Positions 26,932-40,382 of a stretch of DNA of 64,000 nucleotides are shown one piece after another. This DNA comes from Nocardiopsis suaedae. GTDB lineage: Bacteria; Actinomycetota; Actinomycetes; Streptosporangiales; Streptosporangiaceae. Position numbers and translations under genes: made by a program. Position 1 is the first letter of the stretch. Each line of letters opens with the position of its first letter. The notes below the pieces were generated by a model that worked only from the letters and a program-made list of their open reading frames with translations, did not search any database and was not told the origin of the DNA. The DNA lies in contig NZ_JAQFWP010000012.1 of NCBI RefSeq assembly GCF_027706745.1, positions 62,001 to 126,000 of the forward strand, in the 5' to 3' direction.

Positions 26932-27726
26932 TCAGTTCAGCCGGAAGACCTGCCGCTCCCGGTCCTTGCCGGAGGCGTAGTCGCCCTCGAGGGTGGCCAC
27001 GTAGGTCCCGGGCCGCTTGGCGGTGGCCCGCGTGTCCCGGCAGTCCTTCCAGGACCGCTTGCGGTCCCAGGTGAAGGAGGTCTTCTCCGGGACGCCGCGC
27101 TCCAGCTCGACCTCGTTCCCGTCCTCGCGCGCCGCGCAGTCGGCGGTGGAGAACACCCGGTCGTCGCCGGAGGTGACGCGCACCTCCATGTTCTCCGGGC
27201 CCAGGTCCACCGTGCAGGTCTGGTCGGCGGTGTTGACGGCGGTGACCTCGATCTTCGGCTCGGCGTCCCAGGCGTAGTCGCTCTTGTCGGTCTCCACCGT
27301 CACCACGACGTCGGAGGGGCGGCACGGGTCGCCCGCCTTCTCCGGCGCGGGGAACTCCTCCTCGGAGTCCTCGCCGCCCTCGTCGCCGCCCTCGTCCTTG
27401 GAGCCCGACCCGCCGGAGGACCCGGAGTCCTCTCCGCCGGAGCCGCCGGAGGAGTCGCCCTCGTCGTCGCCGTCCCCGCCCTCGTCGTCCTCGCTCGGCG
27501 ATGTGCTGGGGGTGGGCGACGGTGGGACACTGGACTCCGGCTCCGCCGACGGCGAGGAGGAGGCCTCCGGGGACGCCCCGGCGGCGTTCTCGGTGTCCGA
27601 GGCGGACGGGCGGCAGGCGTAGGCGATCAGCGTCACCACCGCCAGCAGGCCCACCAGTACGAAGACACGCCGCTTCCAATACGTCCCGGGGCTGACCGGT
27701 CCCGGGTGTCCAGCACTTGACGCCAT
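26932..27726 (-). CDS. Membrane-anchored extracellular protein, function unknown
   Basis: From the ATG at 27726 the 264-aa product has an uncleaved N-terminal helix (RRVFVLVGLLAVVTLIAYAC) after about 18 residues, then about 100 residues of Ser/Glu/Gly/Asp low-complexity linker, and a C-terminal globular domain with six cysteines and alternating hydrophobic strands (VVVTVETDKSDYAWDAEPKIEVTAVNTADQTCTVDLGPENMEVRVTSGDDRVFSTADC). The domain has the look of the extracellular Ig-like DUF4232-type domains, without a clear match. Divergent from mutY with 62 bases between. Confidence 0.65.
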   Translation of the reverse strand: MASSAGHPGPVSPGTYWKRRVFVLVGLLAVVTLIAYACRPSASDTENAAGASPEASSSPSAEPESSVPPSPTPSTSPSEDDEGGDGDDEGDSSGGSGGEDSGSSGGSGSKDEGGDEGGEDSEEEFPAPEKAGDPCRPSDVVVTVETDKSDYAWDAEPKIEVTAVNTADQTCTVDLGPENMEVRVTSGDDRVFSTADCAAREDGNEVELERGVPEKTSFTWDRKRSWKDCRDTRATAKRPGTYVATLEGDYASGKDRERQVFRLN

Positions 27727-27788
27727 GCGCGTAGTATTCCGGTTCCCCCGGCGTGTCACCTACTCAACCCGCCGTATTCCGACCACGA

Positions 27789-28670
27789 ATGGGCATGATC
27801 GACAACCCTTATTCCACCGCGGTCCTCGCCTGGTACGAGCGGAACGCGCGCGACCTGCCCTGGCGCGCCGACCGGGCCTCGCCCTGGTCGGTGCTGGTGA
27901 GCGAGGTCATGCTGCAGCAGACGCCGGTCGTGCGGGTGCTGCCCGCCTGGGAGGCGTGGATGCGCCGCTGGCCGTCCCCGGCCGACCTGGCCGCCGAGCC
28001 CTCCGGGGAGGCGGTGCGGATGTGGAACCGCCTGGGCTACCCGCGCCGCGCCCTCAACCTGCACGCGTGCGCTCGGGAGATCACCGGGCGCCACGGGGGC
28101 GAGGTGCCCTCGGACCACGCCGAGCTGCTCGCGCTGCCCGGCATCGGGGCCTACACGGCGGCGGCGGTGGCGAGTTTCGCCTACGGGCAGCGGCACGCGG
28201 TTCTGGACACCAATGTGCGCCGGGTTCTGGCCAGAGCGGTCACCGGTGTGCAGTACCCGCCGAAGGCCGCCACCCGGGGCGAGACCGCGCTCGCCGAGGA
28301 ACTGCTGCCCGAAAACGCCCCCACCGCGGTCCGATGGAGTGTGGCCGTGATGGAGCTGGGGGCGCTGGTGTGCACCGCCCGCTCCCCCGCGTGCGCCGAC
28401 TGCCCCGTCGCCGACCGGTGCGCTTGGCGCGCCGCCGGGTACCCCGCCTACGACGGCCCGCCCCGCCGCGGACAGCGCTACGCCGGGACCGACCGGCAGG
28501 TGCGCGGCCGCCTGCTGGCGGTCCTGCGCGCCTCCCCGGACCCGGTGGACAAGCCCGCCCTCGACGCGGTCTGGGACGAGCCGGTCCAGCGTGAGCGCGC
28601 CCTGGACGCGCTGATCGCCGACGGCCTGGTCGACCCCTTGGACGACGGCCGGTACGCCCTGCCCGGCTGA
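27789..28670 (+). CDS. mutY: A/G-specific adenine DNA glycosylase
   Basis: MutY removes adenine mispaired with 8-oxoguanine. The 293-aa protein shows the catalytic Glu in SEVMLQQTPVVRVLPAW, the helix-hairpin-helix LPGIGAYTAAAVASFAYGQ, the catalytic Asp in AVLDTNVRRVLAR, and the iron-sulfur loop C-x6-C-x2-C-x5-C (CTARSPACADCPVADRC). The C-terminal about 75 residues look like a small winged helix and not the NUDIX-like 8-oxoG recognition domain of E. coli MutY; this short form is usual in actinobacteria. Start at ATG 27789; ATG 27795 is equally possible. Confidence 0.92.
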   Translation: MGMIDNPYSTAVLAWYERNARDLPWRADRASPWSVLVSEVMLQQTPVVRVLPAWEAWMRRWPSPADLAAEPSGEAVRMWNRLGYPRRALNLHACAREITGRHGGEVPSDHAELLALPGIGAYTAAAVASFAYGQRHAVLDTNVRRVLARAVTGVQYPPKAATRGETALAEELLPENAPTAVRWSVAVMELGALVCTARSPACADCPVADRCAWRAAGYPAYDGPPRRGQRYAGTDRQVRGRLLAVLRASPDPVDKPALDAVWDEPVQRERALDALIADGLVDPLDDGRYALPG

Positions 28671-28694
28671 GCGGCCCCCGGGGCGCCCGCCCGG

Positions 28695-29129
28695 CTACGT
28701 GTGCGGACGGGGGCTCGGCGGAGGCCCTGGATGGGGAAGTCGGCCGTCGCCGTCCAGGGCCTCCGTCGATCCGCCGCCCGCGCCGCGCCCGGGGCCGCCG
28801 TGCGCGTCCAGCCACGCCGCCAGCTCCGCCGGCTGCATCGGCCGGGGCGCCGCGCGGCCCGGCTCGCGCGGGGCCGCCCAGACCCACCGCGGGCGCCCCG
28901 CGGTGGCCGACTCCGCGCCGATGGCCCAGTCCCGGCCGTACCGTGCGCGCAGCGCGTCCAGCAGGGCGTGCACCTGCAGCGCCGCCGCCAGCTCGTCCCG
29001 GTCGGCCGCCTCCACCTCCTCGGTGCGCCCCGGCACCTCGGGGTGCGGCCGGGTCGCGGTGTGCACCTCCGCCCCGCTGTAGAACCCGCGCCGCGTGCCG
29101 AACCGCCACCCGGACCACCCCGCGTCCAC
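28695..29129 (-). CDS. Hypothetical protein
   Basis: No family was recognised. The GTG at 29129 follows a strong GGGAGGGGG site and gives 144 aa; longer starts at 29201 and 29210 lack a ribosome-binding site. The middle is plausible protein (SGWRFGTRRGFYSGAEVHTATRPHPEVPGRTEEVEAADRDELAAALQVHALLDALRARYGRDWAIGAESATAGRPRWVW), the end is Pro/Gly-rich. It lies upstream of nothing obvious and downstream of the XRE regulator gene in the same direction, with 153 bases between. Confidence 0.5.
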   Translation of the reverse strand: MDAGWSGWRFGTRRGFYSGAEVHTATRPHPEVPGRTEEVEAADRDELAAALQVHALLDALRARYGRDWAIGAESATAGRPRWVWAAPREPGRAAPRPMQPAELAAWLDAHGGPGRGAGGGSTEALDGDGRLPHPGPPPSPRPHT

Positions 29130-29282
29130 CGCGCCCCCTCCCCGAACCCGCCGACCGGACGGTGCCCGGCCGCGCGGCGGGGCCGCCGCGGTCCGGTCCA
29201 TCCGGGGCACGACGCTAGGGCGCGGCCATTCCCGGCGTCCCCGAGGTTTCTTGAAATTTCTCCTGCCGGGTCCGCGAGCAGG

Positions 29283-30134
29283 TCAGGGACGGTCCGGGCG
29301 GAGCAGGTCCCCCCGGATGCGGGCGAGCAGCCGGTGCGCGGCGGCCTCGCGCACGGCCGCCGCGGACAGCGCCTCGAACACCGCCCGGTAGGGCACCACC
29401 GCTTCCGGGTCGTCCAGCCGCAGCTCGGCGCCGATCGTCTCGACGACCACCATCCGGTCGTCGAAGATCCAGAACCCGTGCGAGGGCACGACCCGCAGCC
29501 GCGCCCGGGCGGGCACCACCGCGATGTCCACCGACCGCATGCCCACCATCCCGGCGATCCGGTCGAGCTGCCCGGCCATCACCTCCTCCGGGCAGATCAG
29601 CATCCGCAGCGCGGGCTCCCACATCAGCACCTCCACGCGGCGGTGCGGCTCGGAGAGCACCTCCTGGCGGCGGATCCGGGCGCGCACGCCCTCCTCCACG
29701 TCGCCGCCGGGGGCGCGGTGCAGCTCGACCGTGCGCCGCAGCATGTGCCGGGCGTACTCGGGGGTCTGCAGCAGGCCCGGCACGCACGCCGACTCGAACA
29801 CCCGGATGCGCGCGGAGGCGGTCTCGTCCTGGCCGAACGCCCGCTGCCGGGCGCGCGTGCCCGCGGCGAGCTGGCGCCGCCAGCTCGCGTAGTGCGTCTC
29901 CATCGCCCGCCGCTGGGCGATCAGCTCCCCGGCCGCGCCGGGGGCGGCGCACGCCGCGGCCCAGGCGCGCAGGTCGTCGCCGGAGGCGGTCTGCCGCCCG
30001 TTCTCCAGCTTGCTCACCTTGGACGGCGGCCAGCCCAGCCGGTCCGCCAGGGAGCGGCCGGACATCCCGGCGTCCGAGCGCAGCTCGCGCAGGCGCGCCC
30101 CGAGGGCGTGCCGCGCCGTCTGGTAGTCGTTCAT
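29283..30134 (-). CDS. XRE-family regulator with DUF5753 (WhiJ-like)
   Basis: The 283-aa protein has an N-terminal helix-turn-helix (LRELRSDAGMSGRSLADRLGWPPSKVSKLENGRQTAS, residues 14-50) and a C-terminal DUF5753 region beginning RIRVFESACVPGLLQTPEYARHML, typical of the WhiJ/AbaA-type developmental regulators of streptomycetes. Its ATG overlaps the stop of the upstream DUF6879 gene (ATGA). Such regulators usually sit beside small partner proteins that modulate them, as here. Target genes are unknown. Confidence 0.87.
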   Translation of the reverse strand: MNDYQTARHALGARLRELRSDAGMSGRSLADRLGWPPSKVSKLENGRQTASGDDLRAWAAACAAPGAAGELIAQRRAMETHYASWRRQLAAGTRARQRAFGQDETASARIRVFESACVPGLLQTPEYARHMLRRTVELHRAPGGDVEEGVRARIRRQEVLSEPHRRVEVLMWEPALRMLICPEEVMAGQLDRIAGMVGMRSVDIAVVPARARLRVVPSHGFWIFDDRMVVVETIGAELRLDDPEAVVPYRAVFEALSAAAVREAAAHRLLARIRGDLLRPDRP

Positions 30135-30661
30135 CGGATCAGCGTGGACAGGTACCGCGTGTAGGGGAGCGCGTGGTGCCACGCGGCGTCGCGCGCCCGG
30201 GCGGCCTGGACGACCTCCTCGGGCCCGCGGAGGAGCTCGGCCCCGGCGAACCGGTCGCCGTCGAAGCGCAGCCGGGCCACGGCCGCGCTGTCGAACAGCC
30301 AGAAGTCCTCGGCCGGCAGCTCGCGCACGACCGGGTGGCCGCGGGGCAGGTACCGGATGTCCTCCCCCGCGGCCAGGTTGTAGGGGGTCCCCCACAGCTC
30401 CCACCTCAGGTAGTCCGAAGGGGGATCGTCGACCAGCCTGACCCGCTCCATGCGCTTGCCCTTCGCCGTCTCGGCCCGCACCAGCTCCAGCCACGGCCTG
30501 AACCACCCGATCCCCGGATCGCGCCCGGAGAGCCACTCCCGGTAGGGCCGGTCCTCCTCGGCCACGCCGTAGGCGCGGCGCGTCTCCAGGCGCCAGGCCG
30601 TGAAGCGGAAGTCCCGGAAGAGCCTGTCGAGGCCCGGGCCCGGAGGGATCAGGTCCGCCAC
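30131..30661 (-). CDS. DUF6879 family protein
   Basis: The 176-aa protein (GTG start at 30661) has the DUF6879 features: LFRDFRFTAWRLETRRAYGVAEEDRPYREWLSG, then WLELVRAETAKGKRMERVRLVDDPPSDYLRWEL, NLAAGEDIRYLPRG, and EDFWLFDSAAVARLRFDGDRFAGAEL. The family occurs next to XRE-DUF5753 regulators in actinomycetes and is coupled to one here by a four-base overlap. Function is unknown; a regulator partner role is inferred from linkage. Confidence 0.82.
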   Translation of the reverse strand: MADLIPPGPGLDRLFRDFRFTAWRLETRRAYGVAEEDRPYREWLSGRDPGIGWFRPWLELVRAETAKGKRMERVRLVDDPPSDYLRWELWGTPYNLAAGEDIRYLPRGHPVVRELPAEDFWLFDSAAVARLRFDGDRFAGAELLRGPEEVVQAARARDAAWHHALPYTRYLSTLIR

Positions 30662-30662
30662 G

Positions 30663-30863
30663 TCACTCCTTCGGGGTGTATCGGGTCAGGAGCTCACGGG
30701 GTACGACGACGAATTCTTCCCCTTCCAGGACATTCCTCACCTGGGCCAGGGCCTCGGGGTCGGTGAGCCGGCGGCCCTGCACGACGAAATCGCCGCCGTC
30801 GGTCTCGTAGAGGCTGGGGCAGCCGCTTCCCTGCGACGTGGTGCCGATGAACCTGAGCTTCAT
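30663..30863 (-). CDS. Small partner protein of the XRE-DUF6879 locus
   Basis: A 66-aa protein from ATG 30863, preceded by GGGAGG. Sequence MKLRFIGTTSQGSGCPSLYETDGGDFVVQGRRLTDPEALAQVRNVLEGEEFVVVPRELL is compact and acidic to neutral with one Cys. It ends one base before the DUF6879 start, forming a three-gene operon with the regulator. Homologues in the same setting are known from other actinomycetes as hypothetical proteins (from memory). No biochemical role is known. Confidence 0.75.
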   Translation of the reverse strand: MKLRFIGTTSQGSGCPSLYETDGGDFVVQGRRLTDPEALAQVRNVLEGEEFVVVPRELLTRYTPKE

Positions 30864-31087
30864 GTGCCCTCCCTGGCCCTGGTGCGTCATGATCATCGTC
30901 GGCCAGCACCACGGGGCACGCCACCCCTTCGCCGAATCGGACACCGCACCGGCTTCAGGGCACACGGCCGGATTTCACCCGGCCGGGGGCCGCACAGCGA
31001 CGTGGGCCCCGCCTCGTGTCGAGGCGGGGCCCACGCGGTCCGGTCGGGCGGGTGCGGCGGTGCGTGCCCGGCCGCTCTGCGGTCCGG

Positions 31088-33598
<2,511 letters not shown>

Positions 33599-34096
33599 GT
33601 CTCGTCGCTCCTCACAGAGCGGTCAGGCAGGGGCGGAAGCTCCGACCCTCACGCTTTTCCGCTTTTCGGCCCTTCGGGGGGTGAAAGCCCTCGGAGGGCG
33701 CTGCCGCACCCGTCCCCGGCCGCCGGACGCCCGCCGACCGGAGACGCACCCGCATCGTCCGGTTGCCTCCGACCATCGTTGCCAGAGACTTTCCCCGACG
33801 ATAGGGCGTTCACCCTCATCCAACTACCAATCGGGCCTTCGGTGTTCCGACTACGCCGCAAGCGAACGGTCCGCGTGCCCTCCGCTTTCGCGGGGCACGC
33901 GGACCGCCTGTGCATTCCTCGGGGATTTGCTCTGAGCGAACAGGGCCGCCCCGGGCGGCGCCGGACCCGGCCGCCGGGTGCGCGGGACACCGGGCACCCG
34001 GAACGCCGGCCGGGCCTGGCCCGGTCGGCGCACGGCCGCACGCCGGCGCTCCCCGGGCCGGGTCGGACCCGACCGGGGAGGGTCCGCGTCCGGGGA
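33599..34096. other. 498-bp region upstream of clpC, downstream of lsr2
   Basis: No gene is seen; short open frames here lack ribosome-binding sites and are Arg/Pro-rich. It should hold the clpC promoter (minus strand), possibly around 33790-33840 where TATCGT occurs, but no -35 at proper spacing is convincing. The strongest structure is the hairpin at 33868-33905. Confidence 0.4.
33868..33905. terminator. Strong hairpin between lsr2 and clpC
   Basis: A perfect 13-bp stem, GGTCCGCGTGCCC and GGGCACGCGGACC with a 12-base loop, lies 190 bases downstream of the lsr2 stop and 270 upstream of clpC. It is the probable terminator of the lsr2 transcript. Confidence 0.65.
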
Positions 34097-34435
34097 CTAG
34101 CGGCCCTGCGCCGCCTCGTACTCGGCGACGATCGCGGCCGGGATGCGGCCCCGCTCGTTCACCTGCTTGCCCTGGGCCTTGGCCCACGCCCGGATCTCGG
34201 CGCTGCGCTCACGGCTGGGGGCGCTGCGCTGCTGCCGCCGGCCGCCGCGCCCGGCCTTGGCCGGGGCCTTGCGCGCCGCCGACACGTAGGGGGCCAGGAG
34301 CTCGCGGAGCGTGGTGGCGTTGTCGGTACTCAGGTCGATTTCATAACTCGTTCCGTCGACCCCGAACGCGACCGTCTCGTCGGCCTCTCCGCCGTCCAGA
34401 TCGTCGACGAGAAGCACCTGAACCTTTTGTGCCAT
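34097..34435 (-). CDS. lsr2: Lsr2 nucleoid-associated xenogeneic silencer
   Basis: Lsr2 is an H-NS-like protein that binds AT-rich DNA and silences foreign genes and antibiotic clusters. The 112-aa protein has the dimerisation N-terminus MAQKVQVLLVDDLDGGEADETVAFGVDGTSYEIDLS and the C-terminal DNA-binding domain with the AT-hook-like core (SAEIRAWAKAQGKQVNERGRIPAAIVAEYEAA; the R-G-R motif that enters the minor groove is intact). ATG at 34435 was chosen over the longer frame. It has a good vegetative promoter at 34481-34509. Confidence 0.96.
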   Translation of the reverse strand: MAQKVQVLLVDDLDGGEADETVAFGVDGTSYEIDLSTDNATTLRELLAPYVSAARKAPAKAGRGGRRQQRSAPSRERSAEIRAWAKAQGKQVNERGRIPAAIVAEYEAAQGR

Positions 34436-34480
34436 GGATGTAGACCTTTCAGCAGTGCGGTGCGTCGGCACCTGAATATA

Positions 34481-34509
34481 AAGCTATCCGCCCCCGGGAC
34501 GGAAGACAA
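34481..34509 (-). promoter_or_regulatory. Predicted lsr2 promoter
   Basis: On the minus strand TTGTCT (34504-34509) and TAGCTT (34481-34486) are separated by 17 bases, a good HrdB-type promoter. A start site near 34474 would give a leader of about 40 bases. Confidence 0.6.
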
Positions 34510-34655
34510 TTCTCCACGCGGCGGAAATCGCCGCCCCGGCCGCCGGGGGCGGACAAGATCGCCGCCGGGGCCGATTCGGGCGGGCGGCACGCCTCCCGCG
34601 GGCCGCCATATCCCGGCCCACGCGGTGCCCCATATCGCTCCCCCCGGCCCCGGCG

Positions 34656-34910
34656 CTAGTGCTCCGATCCCTGCTCCGAGGGGGAATCGTCCTCCCCCGG
34701 GCGCACAGGCGCGCCGTCGTTCCCACCGGTTCCGGCCGTGCCCCCCGCGTCCTGCGGGGACGGCGCCGGCGCCTCGGCCCGGGCCTCGCCGACCGGTCTG
34801 CCGTCCGACGTCCGGGGCGCCATCTCCTTGCGGAGCAGCTTGACGACGAACGCACAGAAGACCGTCGCGACAACAGCAGGGGGGATCAGCGCCGACAAAA
34901 CGTCGCCCAT
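34656..34910 (-). CDS. Small membrane protein, function unknown
   Basis: From ATG 34910 (GGAAGGG upstream) an 84-aa protein has one N-terminal transmembrane helix (VLSALIPPAVVATVFCAFVVKLL) followed by KEMAPRTSDGRPVGE and an acidic Pro/Gly/Ser-rich tail. No family was recognised. It lies upstream of lsr2 in the same direction but the lsr2 promoter falls between them. Confidence 0.5.
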   Translation of the reverse strand: MGDVLSALIPPAVVATVFCAFVVKLLRKEMAPRTSDGRPVGEARAEAPAPSPQDAGGTAGTGGNDGAPVRPGEDDSPSEQGSEH

Positions 34911-35329
34911 CGGACGCACACCCTTCCTTGTTGTTACTTTATGCAGCAATTACCCCACGGAGAGGGTCGGCGGCCCTCGGCCTCGGCCGTGCGCGGCGCG
35001 CACGCCCCCCGGGATTGACGGGTGGGGACCCCGACATCATAGACACCCCGGCCGACCGCCGCGCGCCGCACACGGCCCCGAGCGGACCCATTACGGCACC
35101 GGGACGGCGGCGGGCGGATAACGCGCCGCGGGGGCGATGCGTTCCCGATCTCCCTTAACCACGGGCATCGCGGCCGATTCGAGGCCGAATTGACGACTCT
35201 TCGTAGCCTTTGGCCCCGAAGCCGTCACCGCCGGTATATCAGAGCCCTCCTCCCCCTCGGCCCGGACCGGGAACCGGGGGCGCGGGTTCTCCATGGCACC
35301 GGCAAGATTACCCGTCCCTTTACGCCCCC

Positions 35330-35343
35330 CGAACGCGGGTTCG
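35330..35343. promoter_or_regulatory. LexA (SOS) box
   Basis: CGAACGCGGGTTCG is an exact match to the Gram-positive/actinobacterial LexA consensus CGAAC-N4-GTTCG. It lies 126 bases upstream of the PHP-UvrD helicase start and directly before CATATGGT, which could be a -10 element, a typical place for LexA repression. It suggests DNA-damage induction of the helicase gene. Confidence 0.75.
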
Positions 35344-35468
35344 CATATGGTGCTCCGGCGGCCCGGGGTTGTGGGATGGTGGCACCCGGCGGCCGCGCCC
35401 GCCCCTCGCCGGCCGCTTCGGGATCGCCCGCGCCCAGCCACTGCGGGCATTGGTGGGAAGGACCTGTC

Positions 35469-38705
<3,237 letters not shown>

Positions 38706-38793
38706 CCCCCGCCTCCGAGATCGTCGGGCGTACCGGGTGCGAGCACGCCGGGTCGGCCGTCCAGTGGGGGGAACGGTCGTCTCCGGGGGGGGA

Positions 38794-39387
38794 TCAGTGG
38801 CGGGGCGTGCCCGGGGCGTCCAGGTGGAGCAGCATCCGGGTGTTGCCCAGGGTGTTCGGCTTGACCCGCTCCAGGTCCAGGAACTCGGCGACGCCCTCGT
38901 CGTAGGAGCGCAGCAGCTCGTCGTAGACGCGCGGGGAGACCGGCGTGCCCTGGATCGGGTCGAAGCCGTGGCGGGCGAAGAAGGCGGTCTCGAAGGTGAG
39001 GCAGAACACCCGGCGCACGCCCAGCTCGCGGGCGCGGACCAGGAGCTCGCCGACGATGCGGTGGCCGATGCCGCGCCCCCGCGCCCGCGGGTCCACGGCC
39101 ACGGTGCGCACCTCGGCCAGGTCCTCCCAGAGCACGTGCAGGGCCCCGCAGCCCACCACCCGGCGGGGGCCCAGCGGCGCCTCGCCCACCGCGGGGGTCT
39201 CGGCCAGCTCGGCGACGCAGAACTCCTGGACGTCCTCGTAGAGGGTGACGGTGCTCTTGGAGAGCACCCGGCGCTCGGGGCTGTAGGTGTCGACGAGCGC
39301 GCGGATGCGGGCGACGTCGCGGGTCCGGGCACGGCGGACGGTGACCAGGTCCTCCCGCACCCGCTCCGGGTCCTGGGCGGGGTCCAT
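38794..39387 (-). CDS. argA: GNAT-type amino-acid N-acetyltransferase, probable N-acetylglutamate synthase
   Basis: The 197-aa GNAT protein contains VVGCGALHVLWEDLAEVRTVAVDPRARGRGIGHRIVGELL, the acetyl-CoA-binding motif A with the R-x-x-G-x-G loop, preceded by the NAGS-specific GCGALHVLWEDLAEVRTVAV and followed by FCLTFETAFFARHGF. This matches the short GNAT-only ArgA of actinobacteria (Rv2747 type), the first step of arginine synthesis. ATG 39387 chosen. Adjacent genes are not arginine genes, which is usual for this enzyme. Confidence 0.82.
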   Translation of the reverse strand: MDPAQDPERVREDLVTVRRARTRDVARIRALVDTYSPERRVLSKSTVTLYEDVQEFCVAELAETPAVGEAPLGPRRVVGCGALHVLWEDLAEVRTVAVDPRARGRGIGHRIVGELLVRARELGVRRVFCLTFETAFFARHGFDPIQGTPVSPRVYDELLRSYDEGVAEFLDLERVKPNTLGNTRMLLHLDAPGTPRH

Positions 39388-39418
39388 GGTCGGCAACCCT
39401 AACGCCTGCCGCACGGCG

Positions 39419-39467
39419 GTGCCCGGCGCCCCGCCCGCGCCGGGGGGCGGGGCGGGGGGCCGGGCAC
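39419..39467. terminator. Long GC hairpin between the LuxR-type and argA genes
   Basis: Two nested arm pairs, GTGCCCGGC/GCCGGGCAC and GCCCCGCCC/GGGCGGGGC, form a stem of up to about 18 bp. It lies 35 bases after the LuxR-type stop on the minus strand and before argA, so it probably ends the LuxR-type transcript. Confidence 0.65.
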
Positions 39468-39480
39468 GGGGCCGTGGCCG

Positions 39481-39508
39481 GGTCGGCTCAGATCGGTCGG
39501 CTCAGATC
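39481..39508. repeat. 14-bp perfect tandem duplication across a stop codon
   Basis: GGTCGGCTCAGATC occurs twice with no gap (39481-39494 and 39495-39508). The second copy contains the stop codon of the LuxR-type gene (39502-39504). It looks like a recent slippage duplication with no effect on the protein. Confidence 0.85.
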
Positions 39509-39816
39509 AGCTGCTTGCGGGCGGCCCACACGACCGCCTCGATCGGGGTGTTGACACCGAGCTGGTCGCAGATGGCGCGCAGCCGGCGGCGCAGCGTCCG
39601 GGCGCTGAGTTCGAGCCGGCGGGCGGCGACGTCGGTGGTGACCCCGGTGGCGATCTCGGCGAGGAGCTGGATCTCGTCCTCGGTGAGGCCCTGCGCCGCG
39701 GGCAGGTGCTGCCCGGCGTCGCGCGGCGGCATCGCGGGGGCGGGCACCATCCCCCCGTCGCGCAAGTGGGCCGCGGGGGCCTTCACGGCACGCCGTTCGA
39801 GTGTTGCCTGTTCCAC
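39502..39816 (-). CDS. Small LuxR-type HTH regulator
   Basis: The last about 65 residues are a LuxR/FixJ HTH domain: GLTEDEIQLLAEIATGVTTDVAARRLELSARTLRRRLRAICDQLGVNTPIEAVVWAARKQLI. The GTG at 39816 is directly preceded by GGGAGGA and gives 104 aa; an ATG at 39831 adds five residues. There is no receiver domain, so it is a single-domain regulator with a short N-terminal tail. It is preceded by an unusually long leader (about 260 bases from the predicted promoter). Regulon unknown. Confidence 0.82.
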   Translation of the reverse strand: MEQATLERRAVKAPAAHLRDGGMVPAPAMPPRDAGQHLPAAQGLTEDEIQLLAEIATGVTTDVAARRLELSARTLRRRLRAICDQLGVNTPIEAVVWAARKQLI

Positions 39817-39889
39817 TCCGTCCTCCCTCATCCGTGGTGAGCGCGGAACATCAAGCCGCCGCAGCTCAAGCCCGGGCGAGGAAGGTGCA

Positions 39890-39919
39890 CCTGCGCTCTC
39901 CTGGCACACGGAGCGCAGG
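39890..39919 (-). promoter_or_regulatory. Hairpin in the leader of the LuxR-type gene
   Basis: A perfect 9-bp inverted repeat, CCTGCGCTC and GAGCGCAGG with a 12-base loop, lies 74-103 bases upstream of the start codon and inside the predicted leader RNA. It may be an operator or an RNA element. Confidence 0.45.
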
Positions 39920-40084
39920 CTCAGCGGCATACGGCCCGTGGTGCACGGTCTGGGACGGACAGACCGCGCCGGGCGCGTACGCCTAGGGAGGGACGGGGAC
40001 CAACGGCCCGTTCCCGGCCTTCCCCACTCGCCGTCGAACTCTTCTGCTGCGTCGGGCGCGCGGACAACTCCGCTCGCCTGGAAA

Positions 40085-40113
40085 ACGCTAAGCGGCGGGA
40101 GAGAGGGCGTCAA
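40085..40113 (-). promoter_or_regulatory. Predicted promoter of the LuxR-type gene
   Basis: TTGACG (40108-40113) and TAGCGT (40085-40090) on the minus strand are 17 bases apart, close to the actinobacterial vegetative consensus. Start near 40078 leaves a leader of about 260 bases to 39816. The rest of the 566-bp stretch 39817-40382 shows no gene. Confidence 0.6.
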
Positions 40114-40334
40114 GGTCTATCAAATCACCCTAAGCGACACCACGGCGGCGCATCGTGAGCACGCGGGCGCGCAGATCATTTCCCCGCCAACGGTGACCTG
40201 CGCAAATAACCTTCGTGACCTGGGGGTCCTCTAGAGAGGGGCGACAGAGCGCCGCTCGGTGCCCACGCGGCGCCGCCGTCGCAGGTCAGCAAGGTGCCAC
40301 CCCGTCGTTACATCACGATGGGGTAACAGTAGGT

Positions 40335-40374
40335 GCCCGGGCGGACCGCCCCGCCCGGGGCGGCCCACCCGGGC
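40335..40374 (-). terminator. Terminator of lysS
   Basis: Nested inverted repeats, outer GCCCGGG/CCCGGGC and inner CCGCCCCG/CGGGGCGG, lie 9 bases after the lysS stop. Confidence 0.7.
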
Positions 40375-40382
40375 CGCTGCGT

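Noticed and set aside
33780-33850. ClgR, CtsR or HspR operator upstream of clpC
   Set aside because: No match to the known consensus of these regulators could be found.
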